Positions 46,452 to 56,374 of a stretch of 64,000 nucleotides of DNA are shown here, in pieces. The position numbers were made by a program, and so were the translations under genes. The notes beneath the pieces were generated by a model that worked only from the letters and a program-made list of their open reading frames with translations, searched no databases and was not told the origin of the DNA. Numbering within the stretch: the first letter of the stretch is position 1; the number at the start of each line of letters is the position of its first letter. Source of the DNA: [Empedobacter] haloabium (GTDB taxonomy: Bacteria; Pseudomonadota; Gammaproteobacteria; Burkholderiales; Burkholderiaceae_D); NCBI GenBank assembly GCA_008011715.2, contig CP136508.1:434001-498000 (forward strand), given 5' to 3'.

Positions 46452-48013
46452 GTGAAGACATGAAGCAAACCAACCATACGCTGACCCTGAAACCCGGCAA
46501 GCTGACCCTGGCCGAGCTGCGCGCCGCCTGGACCGCGCACGGCCGTATCGCGCTGGCGGCGGAAGCCTACCCCATCATCGAGGCGTCGGCCCAGGCGGTG
46601 CAGGCCATCGTGGCGAAGGGCGACGCGGCCTACGGCATCAACACCGGTTTCGGCCTGCTGGCGAAGACCCGCATTCCGGACGACAAGCTGGAGCAGCTGC
46701 AGCGCAACCTGATCCTGTCGCACTCGGTCGGCACGGGCGAGCTGATGCCCGACCACGTGGTGCGCCTGCTGATGCTGATGAAGATCGGCAGCCTGGCGCG
46801 CGGCTACTCCGGCATCCGCGCTGTTGTCATCGACACGCTGATCGCGCTGTACAACGCGGGCATCATGCCGGCCATCCCGGTCAAGGGTTCGGTGGGCGCC
46901 TCGGGCGACCTGGCGCCGCTGTCGCACATGACGCTGGCGATCCTGGGCGTGGGCGAAGTGCGCGTCAAGGGTGAGCTGATGCAGGCGGCGGACGCGCTGA
47001 AGTCGGCCGGCATCGCGCCGGTCGTGCTGGCGGCCAAGGAAGGCCTGGCGCTGATCAATGGCACCCAGGCGTCGGCCGCGCTGGCGCTGCACGGCCTGTT
47101 CATGGCCGAGCGCCTGCTGGAGGCGGGCATGGTGACGGGTTCGCTGTCGCTGGACGCGGCCAAGGGCAGCGATTCGCCATTCGACGCGCGCGTGCACGAA
47201 GTACGCGGCCAGCCGGGCCAGATCGCGGCGGCCGCGATCTACCGCCAGCTGGTGACGGGCAGCGCGATCCGCGCCTCGCACCTGGAAGGCGACGAGCGCG
47301 TGCAGGACCCATACTGCCTGCGCTGCCAGCCGCAGGTAATGGGCGCCTGCATGGACCTGATCGCCAACGCCACCCGCACCCTGCTGATCGAGGCCAATGC
47401 GGTGACCGACAATCCGCTGCTGTTCCGCGACGGCGACGAGGTATCCATCGTCTCGGGCGGCAACTTCCATGCCGAGCCGGTGGCCTTCGCGGCCGATACG
47501 CTGGCGCTGGCCATCGCCGAAATCGGCAGCATCGCCGAGCGCCGCATCGCACTGCTGATCGACGCCACCCTGTCCGGCCTGCCGCCGTTCCTGGTGCGCG
47601 AACCGGGCGTCAACTCGGGCTTCATGATCGCCCACGTGACGGCGGCCGCGCTGGCGTCGGAAAACAAGTCGCTGGCGCATCCGGCCAGCGTCGACACGAT
47701 CCCGACGTCCGCCAACCAGGAAGACCACGTCAGCATGGCCACCTTCGCGGCGCGCCGGCTGGACGACATGGCGCACAATACGGCGGCCATCATCGGCATC
47801 GAACTGCTGGCCGCGGCGCAGGGCATCGATTTCCACCGGCCGTTGAAAACGTCGCCGCACCTGGAGCACGTGCACTCGCAGCTGCGCCAGAAGGTGCCGT
47901 TCTTCGACGCCGACCGTTACTTCGCGCCCGATATCGAGGCGGCCAAGCAGATGGTGCTGAAGGGCGAGTTGTCGGCCACCTGCCGCAGCCTGTTCACGCC
48001 GCTGCATCCGTAA
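46448..48013 (+). CDS. hutH: histidine ammonia-lyase
   Basis: A 521-aa lyase with the MIO prosthetic-group triad Ala-Ser-Gly in [14 protein letters not shown] (A151-G153), the YGINTGFG segment and NQEDHVSMA near the C-terminus. Deaminates histidine to urocanate. ATG overlaps the hutU stop; an ATG four codons later is an alternative start. Confidence 0.98.
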
Positions 48014-48028
48014 GGAGGAGGGGAGCCC

Positions 48029-48817
48029 ATGGACTACCGTTTCAAGGAGGGCAGCATCCCGCTGCTCGTCTCGATGCCGCACGTGGGCACCGATATCCCG
48101 GACGATATCGCCGCCACGCTGGCGCCGTGCGCGCAAGTGAAAGCCGATACCGACTGGCACCTGGAGCAGTTGTACGGCTTCCTCGACGAGATGGGCGCCT
48201 CCACCCTGGCGGCGCGCTGGTCGCGCTACGTGATCGACCTGAACCGCCCGCCGGAAAACACCAACCTGTATCCGGGCCAGGACACGACCGGCCTGTGCCC
48301 GGTCGACACCTTCGGCCGTGAGCAGCTGTACCAGCCCGGCAAGGCGCCGGACGACGCCGAGGTGCGGCGCCGCCTGGCGCTGTACTGGCAGCCCTACCAC
48401 GAGCGCCTGCGCGCGGAGCTGGACCGGCTGCTGGCGCTGCACGGCCGCGTGGTGCTGTGGGAGGCGCATTCCATCGCCTCCGTCGTGCCGCGCTTCTTCG
48501 AGGGCAAGCTGCCGGACCTGAACTTCGGCACGGCGGACGGCGCCAGCGCCGATGCGGGCCTGACGGCGCGCATCGCGGCGCTGGCCCGGGCCGACGGCAA
48601 GTTCACGGTGGCCGTCAACGGCCGCTTCAAGGGCGGCCACATCACCCGTCACTACGGCCAGCCGGAGCGCGGCATCCACGCGGTGCAGCTGGAGATGTGC
48701 CAGTCCACCTATATGGATGAGGCGTTCCCGTTCGATTACCGGCCCGATCTGGCGCTGCAGGTGCAGCCGGTGCTGCGCCGGCTGCTGCAGGCCGCGGCCG
48801 ATTGGGCGCGCCCGTGA
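48029..48817 (+). CDS. hutG: N-formylglutamate deformylase
   Basis: A 262-aa protein with SMPHVGTDIPDDI, ADTDWHLEQLYGF, SRYVIDLNRPPENTNLYPG and a late RFKGGHITRHYGQP, the conserved zinc-binding and substrate segments of the N-formylglutamate amidohydrolase family. Final step, giving glutamate and formate. RBS AAGGAGGAGGGGA before ATG. Overlaps hutF by 4 nt. Confidence 0.97.
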   Translation: MDYRFKEGSIPLLVSMPHVGTDIPDDIAATLAPCAQVKADTDWHLEQLYGFLDEMGASTLAARWSRYVIDLNRPPENTNLYPGQDTTGLCPVDTFGREQLYQPGKAPDDAEVRRRLALYWQPYHERLRAELDRLLALHGRVVLWEAHSIASVVPRFFEGKLPDLNFGTADGASADAGLTARIAALARADGKFTVAVNGRFKGGHITRHYGQPERGIHAVQLEMCQSTYMDEAFPFDYRPDLALQVQPVLRRLLQAAADWARP

Positions 48818-50181
48818 GCGCGCTGTTCTGCCGCCACGCGCTGCTGCCGGAGGGCTGGCGCAACGACGTGCTGCTGCGCTGGGACGCGGCCGGCCGGCTG
48901 ACCGAGGTGACGCCGGACACGGCGGCGCCGGCCGGCGTCGAGGTGGCGCGGCTGGTCCTGCCGGGCATGGTCAACCTGCACTCGCACAGCTTCCAGCGCG
49001 CGCTGTCCGGCATGACGGAAGTCGCCGGCGACACGCCGGACAGCTTCTGGACCTGGCGCGAGCTGATGTACCGCTTCGCCCGCCAGATCACGCCGGCGCA
49101 GATGGAGGCGATCGCCGCCCAGCTGTTCTCGGAATGCCTGCGCCATGGCTACACGTCGGTTTGCGAGTTTCATTATGTGCACCGCCAGCCCGATGGCGCG
49201 TTATACCCTGATATCGCCGAGACAGCGCGGCGGGTGATCGACGGCGCGCGGCTGGCCGGCATTGGCATCACGATGCTGCCGGTGCTCTACAGTTATGCCG
49301 GTTTCGGCGAACAGCCGTTGAAACCCGAGCAGGCCCGCTTCCGCACCGGTGCGGACGAGGTGCTGGAAATCGTCGCGGCGCTGGAACCGCTGCGCGGCGC
49401 GGCGGTCGAAGTGGGCGTAGCGCCCCATTCGCTGCGCGCCGCGTCGATCGGGCAGATCGAGGCGGTGCTGGCCGGATTGCCGGCGGAACGCCCGGTACAC
49501 GTGCATATTGCCGAGCAGATGGGCGAGGTGCGGCAGTGCCAGGACCATAGCGGGCGCCGCCCGGTGCAGTATTTGTTTGATAATCTGCCAATTGACGCGC
49601 GCTGGTGCCTGGTCCATGCCACGCACCTGGACGAAGCGGAGGTGGCACTGCTGGCCCACAGCGGCGCGGTGGCGGGCCTGTGCCCGACCACGGAGGCGAA
49701 CCTGGGCGACGGCTTGTTCCCGCTGGCGCCGTATTTGGCGCAGGGCGGCAGGTTCGGCGTGGGCAGCGACAGTCACGTGTCGCAAAGCCCGGTGGAGGAA
49801 TTGCGCTGGCTGGAATACGGCCAGCGGCTGGTGCGGCAGCAGCGCAATATCGCCGTTGCACCGGGCGAACGGCGCGTGGGCAGCCACCTGTGGCAGGCCG
49901 CGCTGGCGGGCGGCGCGCAAGCGGCCGGCCGCCCCGTGGGCGCACTGGCAGCGGGCCTGTCGGCCGACGTGCTGGTGCTGGACGACAGCCATCCCAACCT
50001 GTACGGGCTGGCGGCACCGGATGTGCTGAACGGTTTCATCTTCAGCGGCAACGACAATCTGGTACGAGATGTGTTGGCAGGCGGCCGCTGGGTGGTGCGC
50101 AGCCAGGAGCACGTGGCGCAACCGGCCATCGCCGCGCGCTTCCGACAGACGCTGGCCGAACTGCGTGAGTTGCGATCATGA
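48814..50181 (+). CDS. hutF: formimidoylglutamate deiminase
   Basis: A 455-aa amidohydrolase. First metal motif GMVNLHSHSFQRALSG, then YRFARQITPAQME, GVAPHSLRA and the distal Asp segment FGVGSDSHVSQSP. It deiminates formiminoglutamate to formylglutamate, so the pathway here is the five-step route through HutF and HutG. The GTG start overlaps the hutG stop (GTGA); an upstream TTG is less likely. Confidence 0.97.
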   Translation: MSALFCRHALLPEGWRNDVLLRWDAAGRLTEVTPDTAAPAGVEVARLVLPGMVNLHSHSFQRALSGMTEVAGDTPDSFWTWRELMYRFARQITPAQMEAIAAQLFSECLRHGYTSVCEFHYVHRQPDGALYPDIAETARRVIDGARLAGIGITMLPVLYSYAGFGEQPLKPEQARFRTGADEVLEIVAALEPLRGAAVEVGVAPHSLRAASIGQIEAVLAGLPAERPVHVHIAEQMGEVRQCQDHSGRRPVQYLFDNLPIDARWCLVHATHLDEAEVALLAHSGAVAGLCPTTEANLGDGLFPLAPYLAQGGRFGVGSDSHVSQSPVEELRWLEYGQRLVRQQRNIAVAPGERRVGSHLWQAALAGGAQAAGRPVGALAAGLSADVLVLDDSHPNLYGLAAPDVLNGFIFSGNDNLVRDVLAGGRWVVRSQEHVAQPAIAARFRQTLAELRELRS

Positions 50182-50768
50182 CGACGCTGATACAGTATGC
50201 AAGCCTGAACCCCACGCCCTGGAAGAATGGCGGGGGCTGTACGACGGAAATCATGGCGTCGCCCCCGGGCGCCACCCTGGACGATTTCGACTGGCGCATC
50301 AGCCTGGCGACGATCGCCCAGAGCGGGCCGTTTTCCGTCTTCCCCGGTATCGACCGCACCTTGACCCTGGTGGACGGCGGCAACGTCGTGCTGGATGTGG
50401 GGAACGAGCGCAAGGTGGCGCTGTCCGAGCGCGAGCCGGTCGTTGCCTTCCCGGGCGAGGTGCCCGTCAGCGCGACCGTGGACGGCGACCCCACCACCGA
50501 TTTCAACGTGATGACGCGGCGCGAGCGCTGCTCGCACCAGCTGGAGCGGCGCGTGGTGCGCGACTTCTCCGTGCTGGAGCGGCGCAGCGCGCTGACGGTG
50601 CTGTTCCTGGCCGAGGGCGAGAGCCTGACGGTCTACAGCAGCCGCGAACGGATGGTGCTGGTGCGCTATGATGCGGTGGTACTGGACCGCGAGGAGACGT
50701 GGACCCTGGAAGCGCCCAGCGCCACCGTCTTCATCGTCGACATCATGCCCAACGAGGAGGACGACTAG
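50178..50768 (+). CDS. hutD: HutD family protein
   Basis: A 196-aa bicupin with NPTPWKNGGGCTTEI and FDWRISLATIAQSGPFSVFPGIDRT split segments, the HutD/Ves signature. HutD is thought to buffer or limit hut expression, perhaps by binding formylglutamate. ATGA overlap with hutF and 3-nt gap to hutI keep it inside the operon. Confidence 0.95.
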   Translation: MTTLIQYASLNPTPWKNGGGCTTEIMASPPGATLDDFDWRISLATIAQSGPFSVFPGIDRTLTLVDGGNVVLDVGNERKVALSEREPVVAFPGEVPVSATVDGDPTTDFNVMTRRERCSHQLERRVVRDFSVLERRSALTVLFLAEGESLTVYSSRERMVLVRYDAVVLDREETWTLEAPSATVFIVDIMPNEEDD

Positions 50769-50771
50769 CGC

Positions 50772-52004
50772 ATGCAGCAATGGGACCTGTTGATCACGAA
50801 CGTCCACCTGGCCCGGATGACGGCCGGTGGCTACGGTGAACTGCGCGACGGCGCCATCGCCGTGCGCGACGGCCGCATTGCCTGGCTGGGCGCCGCGGCG
50901 GAAGCGGCGGCCCACGGCGGTGCCCGCGAACTGCGCGACGGCGCCGGCTGCTGGCTGACGCCGGGGCTGGTCGACTGCCACACGCATATCGTCCACGCAG
51001 GCAACCGCAGCGACGAATTCGAGGCGCGCCTGAACGGCGCCACGTACGAGGACATTGCCCGCGCCGGCGGGGGCATCATGTCCACCGTGCGCGCCACCCG
51101 GGCCGCCAGCGAGGAAGAGCTGCTTGCAGCGAGCTTGCCGCGCATCGCCAGCCTCTTGGCCGAAGGCGTCACCACGCTGGAAATCAAGTCCGGCTACGGG
51201 CTGGATGTGGCGTCCGAAGCGAAGATGCTGCGCGTGGCGCGCCGCATCGGCCGCGAGCTGCCGGTGCGCGTCGTGACGACGTTCCTGGGTGCCCATGCGC
51301 TGCCGCCAGAATTTGCCGGCAATGCGGATGCCTACGTGGAGGCCGTGCGCGCGATGCTGCCGGCGCTGGTGGAGGAAGAACTTGTCGATGCCGTCGATGC
51401 CTTCTGCGAGCGCATCGGTTTTACCAATGCGCAGACCGAGCGCGTGTTCGAAGCGGCGCGGGCGCACGGCCTGCCCGTCAAGCTGCACGCGGAACAGCTG
51501 TCGGACCAGCAGGGCGCGCAGCTGGTGGCGCGCTTCGACGGCCTGTCGGCCGATCACCTGGAGCACCTGAGCGAGGACGGGATCGCCGCGATGGCGGCCA
51601 GCGGCACGGTCGCCGTGCTGCTGCCGGGCGCGTACTACTTCCTGCGCGATACCACGCCGCCTCCGGTCGCGGCGCTGCGCGCCGCCGGCGTGCCGATGGC
51701 GGTCGCTACCGATAACAACCCCGGCACGTCGCCGATGACCTCCTTGCTGCTGGCGATGAACATGGCGTGCACCTTGTGGCGCCTGACGCCGTACGAGGCG
51801 CTGGCCGGTTGCACGGTGCACGGCGCGCGTGCGCTCGGCTTGCAGGCGGAGATCGGCACGCTGGAAGTGGGCAAGCGCGCCGACTTCGCGCTGTGGCGCA
51901 TCGCCCGGCCGGCCGACCTCAGCTACGCGATCGGCTTCAACCCCTGCGCGGCCGTGGTCCATGACGGCGTCTGGCGCGCATCGCACATCTGGGCGAACGC
52001 CTAG
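50772..52004 (+). CDS. hutI: imidazolonepropionase
   Basis: A 410-aa amidohydrolase. [16 protein letters not shown] is the metal motif, followed by [38 protein letters not shown] and [12 protein letters not shown]. Opens the imidazolone ring to formiminoglutamate. Its TAG overlaps the GTG of the transporter gene by one base. Confidence 0.98.
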   Translation: MQQWDLLITNVHLARMTAGGYGELRDGAIAVRDGRIAWLGAAAEAAAHGGARELRDGAGCWLTPGLVDCHTHIVHAGNRSDEFEARLNGATYEDIARAGGGIMSTVRATRAASEEELLAASLPRIASLLAEGVTTLEIKSGYGLDVASEAKMLRVARRIGRELPVRVVTTFLGAHALPPEFAGNADAYVEAVRAMLPALVEEELVDAVDAFCERIGFTNAQTERVFEAARAHGLPVKLHAEQLSDQQGAQLVARFDGLSADHLEHLSEDGIAAMAASGTVAVLLPGAYYFLRDTTPPPVAALRAAGVPMAVATDNNPGTSPMTSLLLAMNMACTLWRLTPYEALAGCTVHGARALGLQAEIGTLEVGKRADFALWRIARPADLSYAIGFNPCAAVVHDGVWRASHIWANA

Positions 52005-53506
52005 TGCGCGCGCTGGTGCTGGTAGGCCTGCTGGCGGCGCTGCCGGCGCTGGCGGTGCCGGGGGACACTGTGCTGCACGTCGGTTCCAAGCGGTTTACGG
52101 AGTCGTACATCCTGGCCGAAATCGTCGCACAGACGGCCGCGCCGCACGCGCGTACGGAGCACAAGCAAGGGCTGGGCAACACGGCCATCGTGCTGGCGGC
52201 GCTGCAGAACGGCAGCATCGACGTCTATCCGGAATATATCGGCACGATCGACCAGGAGATCCTCAAGCACGACAAGCCGGCTTCATTGGAGCAGATCCAG
52301 CGCGAGCTGGCGCCGCTGGGGCTGGGCGTGGCGGTGCCGCTGGGTTTCAACAACACCTATGCGCTGGCGGTGCGCGGCGACACGCCGGGTGTGCGCAGCT
52401 TGTCCGACCTGGCCGCGCAAGCGAACCTGCAGTTCGGGCTGTCGCACGAATTCATCGGCCGCGCGGACGGCTGGCCTGGGCTGCGCCAGCGCTACCACCT
52501 GCCGCAGCAGCCGCGCGGCCTCGATCACGGCATCGCCTATGAAGCGCTGGCGCAGCGCCAGGTGGATGTCATCGACATCTATTCGACCGATGCGAAAATC
52601 GGCCGCTACGGCCTGAAGGTGCTGGAAGACGACCAGGGCTATTTCCCGCGCTACGACGCGGTGCTGCTGTACCGGCTCGACGCGGCCAAGCGCTTTCCGG
52701 CCGCCTGGGCCGCGCTGCAACAGCTGGAAGGCAAGATCAGCGCCACCGACATGATCGCGATGAACGGCGCCGCCGAACTGCAGGGACAACCGTTTTCCGC
52801 CATCGCGCGCGACTGGCTGGCAAAGAGTTCTGCCCAGCCGATGCCCGCGAAGGACGCCGGCCCGGCAACCGAACGCCATCTGTCCGATGTGCTGTTCGCC
52901 CCCGACCTGGGCCGCCTGACCGGCCAGCACGTGCTGCTGGTGGCGCTGTCCGTGCTGCTGGCCTGCCTGGTCGGCGTGCCGCTGGGGATCGTGGCGGCCT
53001 ACCGCGCGCGCCTGCGCCAGGGCGTGCTCGGCGTGACCGGGATGCTGCAGACGATACCGTCGCTGGCGCTGCTCGCCATGCTGATTCCGCTGCTGGGCCG
53101 CATCGGCATCGTGCCGGCGCTGGTGGCGCTGTTCGTCTACGCGCTGCTGCCCATCGTGCGCAACACCTGCACCGGCCTGGCCGGCGTGCCGCGCGGCTTG
53201 CAGCAGGCCGCGCTGGCGCTGGGCCTGAACCGCTGGCAGCGGCTGTGGCACGTGGAGCTGCCGCTGGCGCTGCCGGTGATCCTGGCGGGTGTCAAGACGG
53301 CGGCCGTGATGAGCGTGGGCACAGCCACGATCGCCGCGTTCATCGGCGCCGGCGGCTACGGCGAGCGCATCACGACGGGGCTGGCGCTGAACGACAACGC
53401 CATGATGCTGGCGGGCGCCCTGCCGGCCGCCGCGCTGGCGCTTGTCACGCAGGCGCTGTTCGAGCTGCTGGAGCGGCGCTTTGTCGTGCGCACTGGCCGG
53501 GCCTGA
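52004..53506 (+). CDS. fused substrate-binding/permease protein of an osmoprotectant-type ABC transporter
   Basis: A 500-aa protein. Signal peptide, then residues 20-275 form an OpuAC-like glycine betaine/choline-binding domain (VGSKRFTESYILAEIVAQT and NGSIDVYPEYIGTI). Residues 300-495 are a BPD permease with six helices and the EAA-like loop GLQQAALALGLNRWQ. Order is SBP then permease, opposite to many OpuF/BilE fusions. It ends the hut operon, so it may import histidine, urocanate or a betaine such as ergothioneine or histidine betaine. No ATPase gene is present in the operon. Confidence 0.88.
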   Translation: MRALVLVGLLAALPALAVPGDTVLHVGSKRFTESYILAEIVAQTAAPHARTEHKQGLGNTAIVLAALQNGSIDVYPEYIGTIDQEILKHDKPASLEQIQRELAPLGLGVAVPLGFNNTYALAVRGDTPGVRSLSDLAAQANLQFGLSHEFIGRADGWPGLRQRYHLPQQPRGLDHGIAYEALAQRQVDVIDIYSTDAKIGRYGLKVLEDDQGYFPRYDAVLLYRLDAAKRFPAAWAALQQLEGKISATDMIAMNGAAELQGQPFSAIARDWLAKSSAQPMPAKDAGPATERHLSDVLFAPDLGRLTGQHVLLVALSVLLACLVGVPLGIVAAYRARLRQGVLGVTGMLQTIPSLALLAMLIPLLGRIGIVPALVALFVYALLPIVRNTCTGLAGVPRGLQQAALALGLNRWQRLWHVELPLALPVILAGVKTAAVMSVGTATIAAFIGAGGYGERITTGLALNDNAMMLAGALPAAALALVTQALFELLERRFVVRTGRA

Positions 53507-53539
53507 GGCTGGGCGTATCGACGGCGCAAACGAACCCCC

Positions 53540-53592
53540 GGTGACAGGCACCTGTTTGCGGGTCGGCGACCCGCAAACAGGTGCCTGTCACC
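53540..53592. repeat. 25-bp-arm perfect hairpin (GGTGACAGGCACC type)
   Basis: Arms 53540-53564 and 53568-53592 are perfectly complementary with a 3-base loop. Word structure GGTGACAGGCACC..GCGGGTC matches the hairpin at 63609-63661. It lies between convergent genes and could serve as a transcription stop. Confidence 0.9.
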
Positions 53593-53619
53593 ACGGGTTC
53601 CTCTCGAGCCGCCGGCGAC

Positions 53620-55704
53620 TCAAAATTCCACGTTCATTCCCAGCTCGAACGAGCGCCCATAACCCGGCAACGGCCGCAACGCACCGCCCTGCGCCTTCAG
53701 CCCGGACAGGTACACGCCACCCAGCGGATCGGCATACGCCTTGTCGAGCAGGTTGCTGACGCCGGCCGTCAGCTTCAAGTGCTTGCGCGCCTGGAACGCC
53801 GTACGCAATCCCACCAGCGCGTAGCCGGCCGTGACAGGCTCGAGCCGGCGCACATCGACACGATCCTTGCGGTCCACCGCACGCACGTCGAGCTGGCTGC
53901 TCCAGCGGCCCAGCTCATGCTCCAGCACCAGCAGGGCATTGAGCGGCATGATGCGATACAAGTCGCCGCCGTCGCGGCGTGTACCGCGTGTCCAGGCGGC
54001 GTTGCCGCTGAACTTGACGCTGCCGTACATGCCTTCCCGCACGACCGGCACGCTCCACGCCAGGTTGACGCCGTACAGCTTCGCGTCATGGTTGGCGAAG
54101 CGCAGCAGCGTGCCCTTGGCGCCCATCTTCATGTACGGGTTGAATGTGCCCAGCACGTCCACGTCGATATAGTCGTTCACACGGCTGAAGTAGGGGTTGA
54201 AGCGCACGAACCAGCCCTTGGCGCCGCCGCCGTGCCAGTCGGCCGTGAAGGCCAGCGTGGTGGCGGCCTCGCGTTTCAGGTCGATATCGCCCACGTAGCC
54301 ATTACCGTCGCCGAACCAGTTCGTCATCGTCATCGCCATCGTGCCGCGGCCCCACGAGTAGCGTTCATACAGGTTGGGCGAGCGGGTCTTGCGTGCCAGC
54401 GCGAACTCGTACGTCGCGCCCTCGTCGGGCGTGAAGCGTGCCAGCGCGGTCAGATCCAGGTTGCCGTCGTCGCGGCGCCGGTCGCGCGCATTGAACGCGC
54501 GCGCCGCCGCGGCATCGGCCGCGTTCATCATGCCGGTGCCGTAGGGCTGCACGGCGCCGGCGTCCGTCCGCACCCATTCCCAGCGCGCACCCAGCAGCGA
54601 CAGCCAGTGGGCATCGTGCCGCGTCTCCACTTCGCCGAACACGACGGCGCGGTCGCGCATGCCGTCGTTGACGTTGACGTAGGTGTTCGGTCCCATCATC
54701 ATCGAGCCCGGCACGGCGGGCCAGAAGTCGTCCAGGCGGAAGCGGTGGAACTCGTTGCCGACCCGCAGCGTGCCCGCCTGCAGCGGGACCGATGCCTTGA
54801 CGGCGTAGCCGGCATTGATGCCGCGCGTCGTCATCGGCATCGTGCCGGTGCGTTCGGGCGTGAAGAAGCCCATCTCGTGCTCCGTCTTCTGCCAGTAGGC
54901 GCTGGCGTCGAAGTCGCCCCAGCCGAACCTGCCGGCGTAGGCCAGGTTGGCGTAGCGGGCCGTGTTGTCCGTCATGTCCATGTACTGGTTGGGGAAGCCC
55001 TGGTAGGGAATGTGCTGCACGCCGGCGCGTAAGGTCAGCTGGCCGGCGGCGCCGCGCAGCGCCAGCGTGGCGGACTGGTTGATGCTCTCGAACATGCTGC
55101 CGAGCACGCGCTGACCGTCGCCGTCCTCGTAGCTGTGAGCGCGCGCGTAGGCGGCGGTGTAGCCGATGCTCGTCGTGTCGTCGGCCGCGCTGGCCGACAC
55201 GCTGGCGTTGACGCCGTCGTTGACGCTTTTTGCGCTGGCGCCCAGCTTGACGCGGGTGCGCCAGCCTTCGCCGGCGCGGGCGAAGAACGGCGCGGCCGAC
55301 TGCACGGTGATCGTGCCGCCGATGCTGTCGCCGCCCGCGCTGACGGGCGTCACGCCGGCGACCAGGTCGATCTGGCCGACCTGGCCTGGATCGATGTACG
55401 ACAGCGGCGGGTTCATGTGGTTGGCGCAGGCGGACGTCAGTTCCATGCCGTCCACGCGGATCTTGAGGCGGTCGTCGCCCAGGCCGTTCACGACGGGCAG
55501 GCCGGACACGCCGCCGCCCTGCGCCACGCTGTAGCCGGGCATGTTCGACAGCAGCGTGCTGGTGTCGCTGTCGGCCGTGCGTTCGGGGTGTTCGGCGACG
55601 CCGGTGATGATGACGGTAGGGAGATCGACATCGACGTCGGGCGCGGCGATGACGGGGCCTGCCACGGCGATGGCCGTGGCGAAGCAAAAGCGGAGGTGGT
55701 TCAT
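53620..55704 (-). CDS. TonB-dependent copper receptor (OprC/NosA-like)
   Basis: A 694-aa outer-membrane receptor starting MNHLRFCFATAIAVAGPVIA (signal peptide). Plug domain with LPVVNGLGDDRLKIRVDGM and the CANHMNPPLSYIDPGQV segment, the Met/His/Cys-bearing plug loop typical of copper receptors. The barrel ends in YGRSFELGMNVEF with the C-terminal aromatic. The upstream DUF2946 gene on the same strand is a frequent partner of such receptors. Function: copper (or copper chelate) uptake, inferred. Confidence 0.88.
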   Translation of the reverse strand: MNHLRFCFATAIAVAGPVIAAPDVDVDLPTVIITGVAEHPERTADSDTSTLLSNMPGYSVAQGGGVSGLPVVNGLGDDRLKIRVDGMELTSACANHMNPPLSYIDPGQVGQIDLVAGVTPVSAGGDSIGGTITVQSAAPFFARAGEGWRTRVKLGASAKSVNDGVNASVSASAADDTTSIGYTAAYARAHSYEDGDGQRVLGSMFESINQSATLALRGAAGQLTLRAGVQHIPYQGFPNQYMDMTDNTARYANLAYAGRFGWGDFDASAYWQKTEHEMGFFTPERTGTMPMTTRGINAGYAVKASVPLQAGTLRVGNEFHRFRLDDFWPAVPGSMMMGPNTYVNVNDGMRDRAVVFGEVETRHDAHWLSLLGARWEWVRTDAGAVQPYGTGMMNAADAAAARAFNARDRRRDDGNLDLTALARFTPDEGATYEFALARKTRSPNLYERYSWGRGTMAMTMTNWFGDGNGYVGDIDLKREAATTLAFTADWHGGGAKGWFVRFNPYFSRVNDYIDVDVLGTFNPYMKMGAKGTLLRFANHDAKLYGVNLAWSVPVVREGMYGSVKFSGNAAWTRGTRRDGGDLYRIMPLNALLVLEHELGRWSSQLDVRAVDRKDRVDVRRLEPVTAGYALVGLRTAFQARKHLKLTAGVSNLLDKAYADPLGGVYLSGLKAQGGALRPLPGYGRSFELGMNVEF

Positions 55705-55791
55705 ATGCTGACTCTTTTCGATGGGCTGAGCAAAGGCCTGCCGTCGCACTGGCATGCGCGAGGCGCGGCAGACAAACGGGGTTCGATCAGC

Positions 55792-56154
55792 TCAACGAGG
55801 CGGCGCGCGCGGACTGGCGGCGGTCCAGGGGTGCAGCGGTGTGGGGGAGTGGTAGAACAGGGCCGGGCGCACGGCGCCGTCCGCCGGCAGCGCGCACAGG
55901 AAGCCGCTGACGCAGGGTGGCAGTGCCACGTGGGCATGCAGCACGCAGTAGGGGCAGTGCTTGACGGCGGGCGCCTCGTCGCCGGCATCGGCGACGACGG
56001 TCTTCATGCCTTCCATCGTGCAGACCTGCATGACGTCCGCGCCGCTGTGGGCACTGGTCATGGCCAGCGCAACCGTCGGTGCCAGCGCGCCGAACAGCAT
56101 GCCGATGAGGGCAAGCCATAGGCACAGCACTTGTTGTCGGACGAGTTTGCGCAT
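55792..56154 (-). CDS. DUF2946 family exported protein
   Basis: A 120-aa protein with a signal anchor (LCLWLALIGMLFGALAPTVALA) and the conserved HCPYCVLHAH motif followed by PLPAD-like C-terminal region, hallmark of DUF2946, a family next to copper receptors and copper chaperones. The Cys/His motif may bind copper in the periplasm. 87 bp before the TonB receptor start, so one transcript is likely. Confidence 0.85.
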   Translation of the reverse strand: MRKLVRQQVLCLWLALIGMLFGALAPTVALAMTSAHSGADVMQVCTMEGMKTVVADAGDEAPAVKHCPYCVLHAHVALPPCVSGFLCALPADGAVRPALFYHSPTPLHPWTAASPRAPPR

Positions 56155-56263
56155 GGCGCGAGTATAGTCCTGCCGCGCCGACGGCGCACCCGGACAAAAT
56201 GTCTAGGCACAGCCGTACAGGTGTAAGCAAACCTGCGCGGGTGGTAAGCATTTGTAAAGCCGG

Positions 56264-56292
56264 CTGGCAGGCGGAAAGGCGGCGATTATATT
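56264..56292 (+). promoter_or_regulatory. candidate promoter of an intergenic sRNA
   Basis: CTGGCA (56264-56269), 17 bp, TATATT (56287-56292). No protein gene follows on this strand before the terminator at 56340-56374, so it would drive a short RNA. Confidence 0.45.
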
Positions 56293-56298
56293 GAACCC

Positions 56299-56374
56299 GT
56301 CGATTCATCTCCCCGCCCACATGACAATGGGATTTGTCTCCCACGCCCGGTCCGCCGGGGCGTGGGATTTTTTT
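56299..56374 (+). ncRNA. candidate small RNA with own terminator
   Basis: From the predicted start (56299) to the T-run the RNA would be about 76 nt. Its 3' end is a strong Rho-independent terminator: CCCACGCCC (56340-56348) pairs with GGGCGTGGG (56358-56366), followed by ATTTTTTT. A second small hairpin forms upstream (GACAATGGGATTTGTC). The genes on both sides are on the minus strand, so this plus-strand terminator has no mRNA to serve. Its T-run abuts the GNAT stop codon. No known sRNA family is recognised. Confidence 0.5.
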
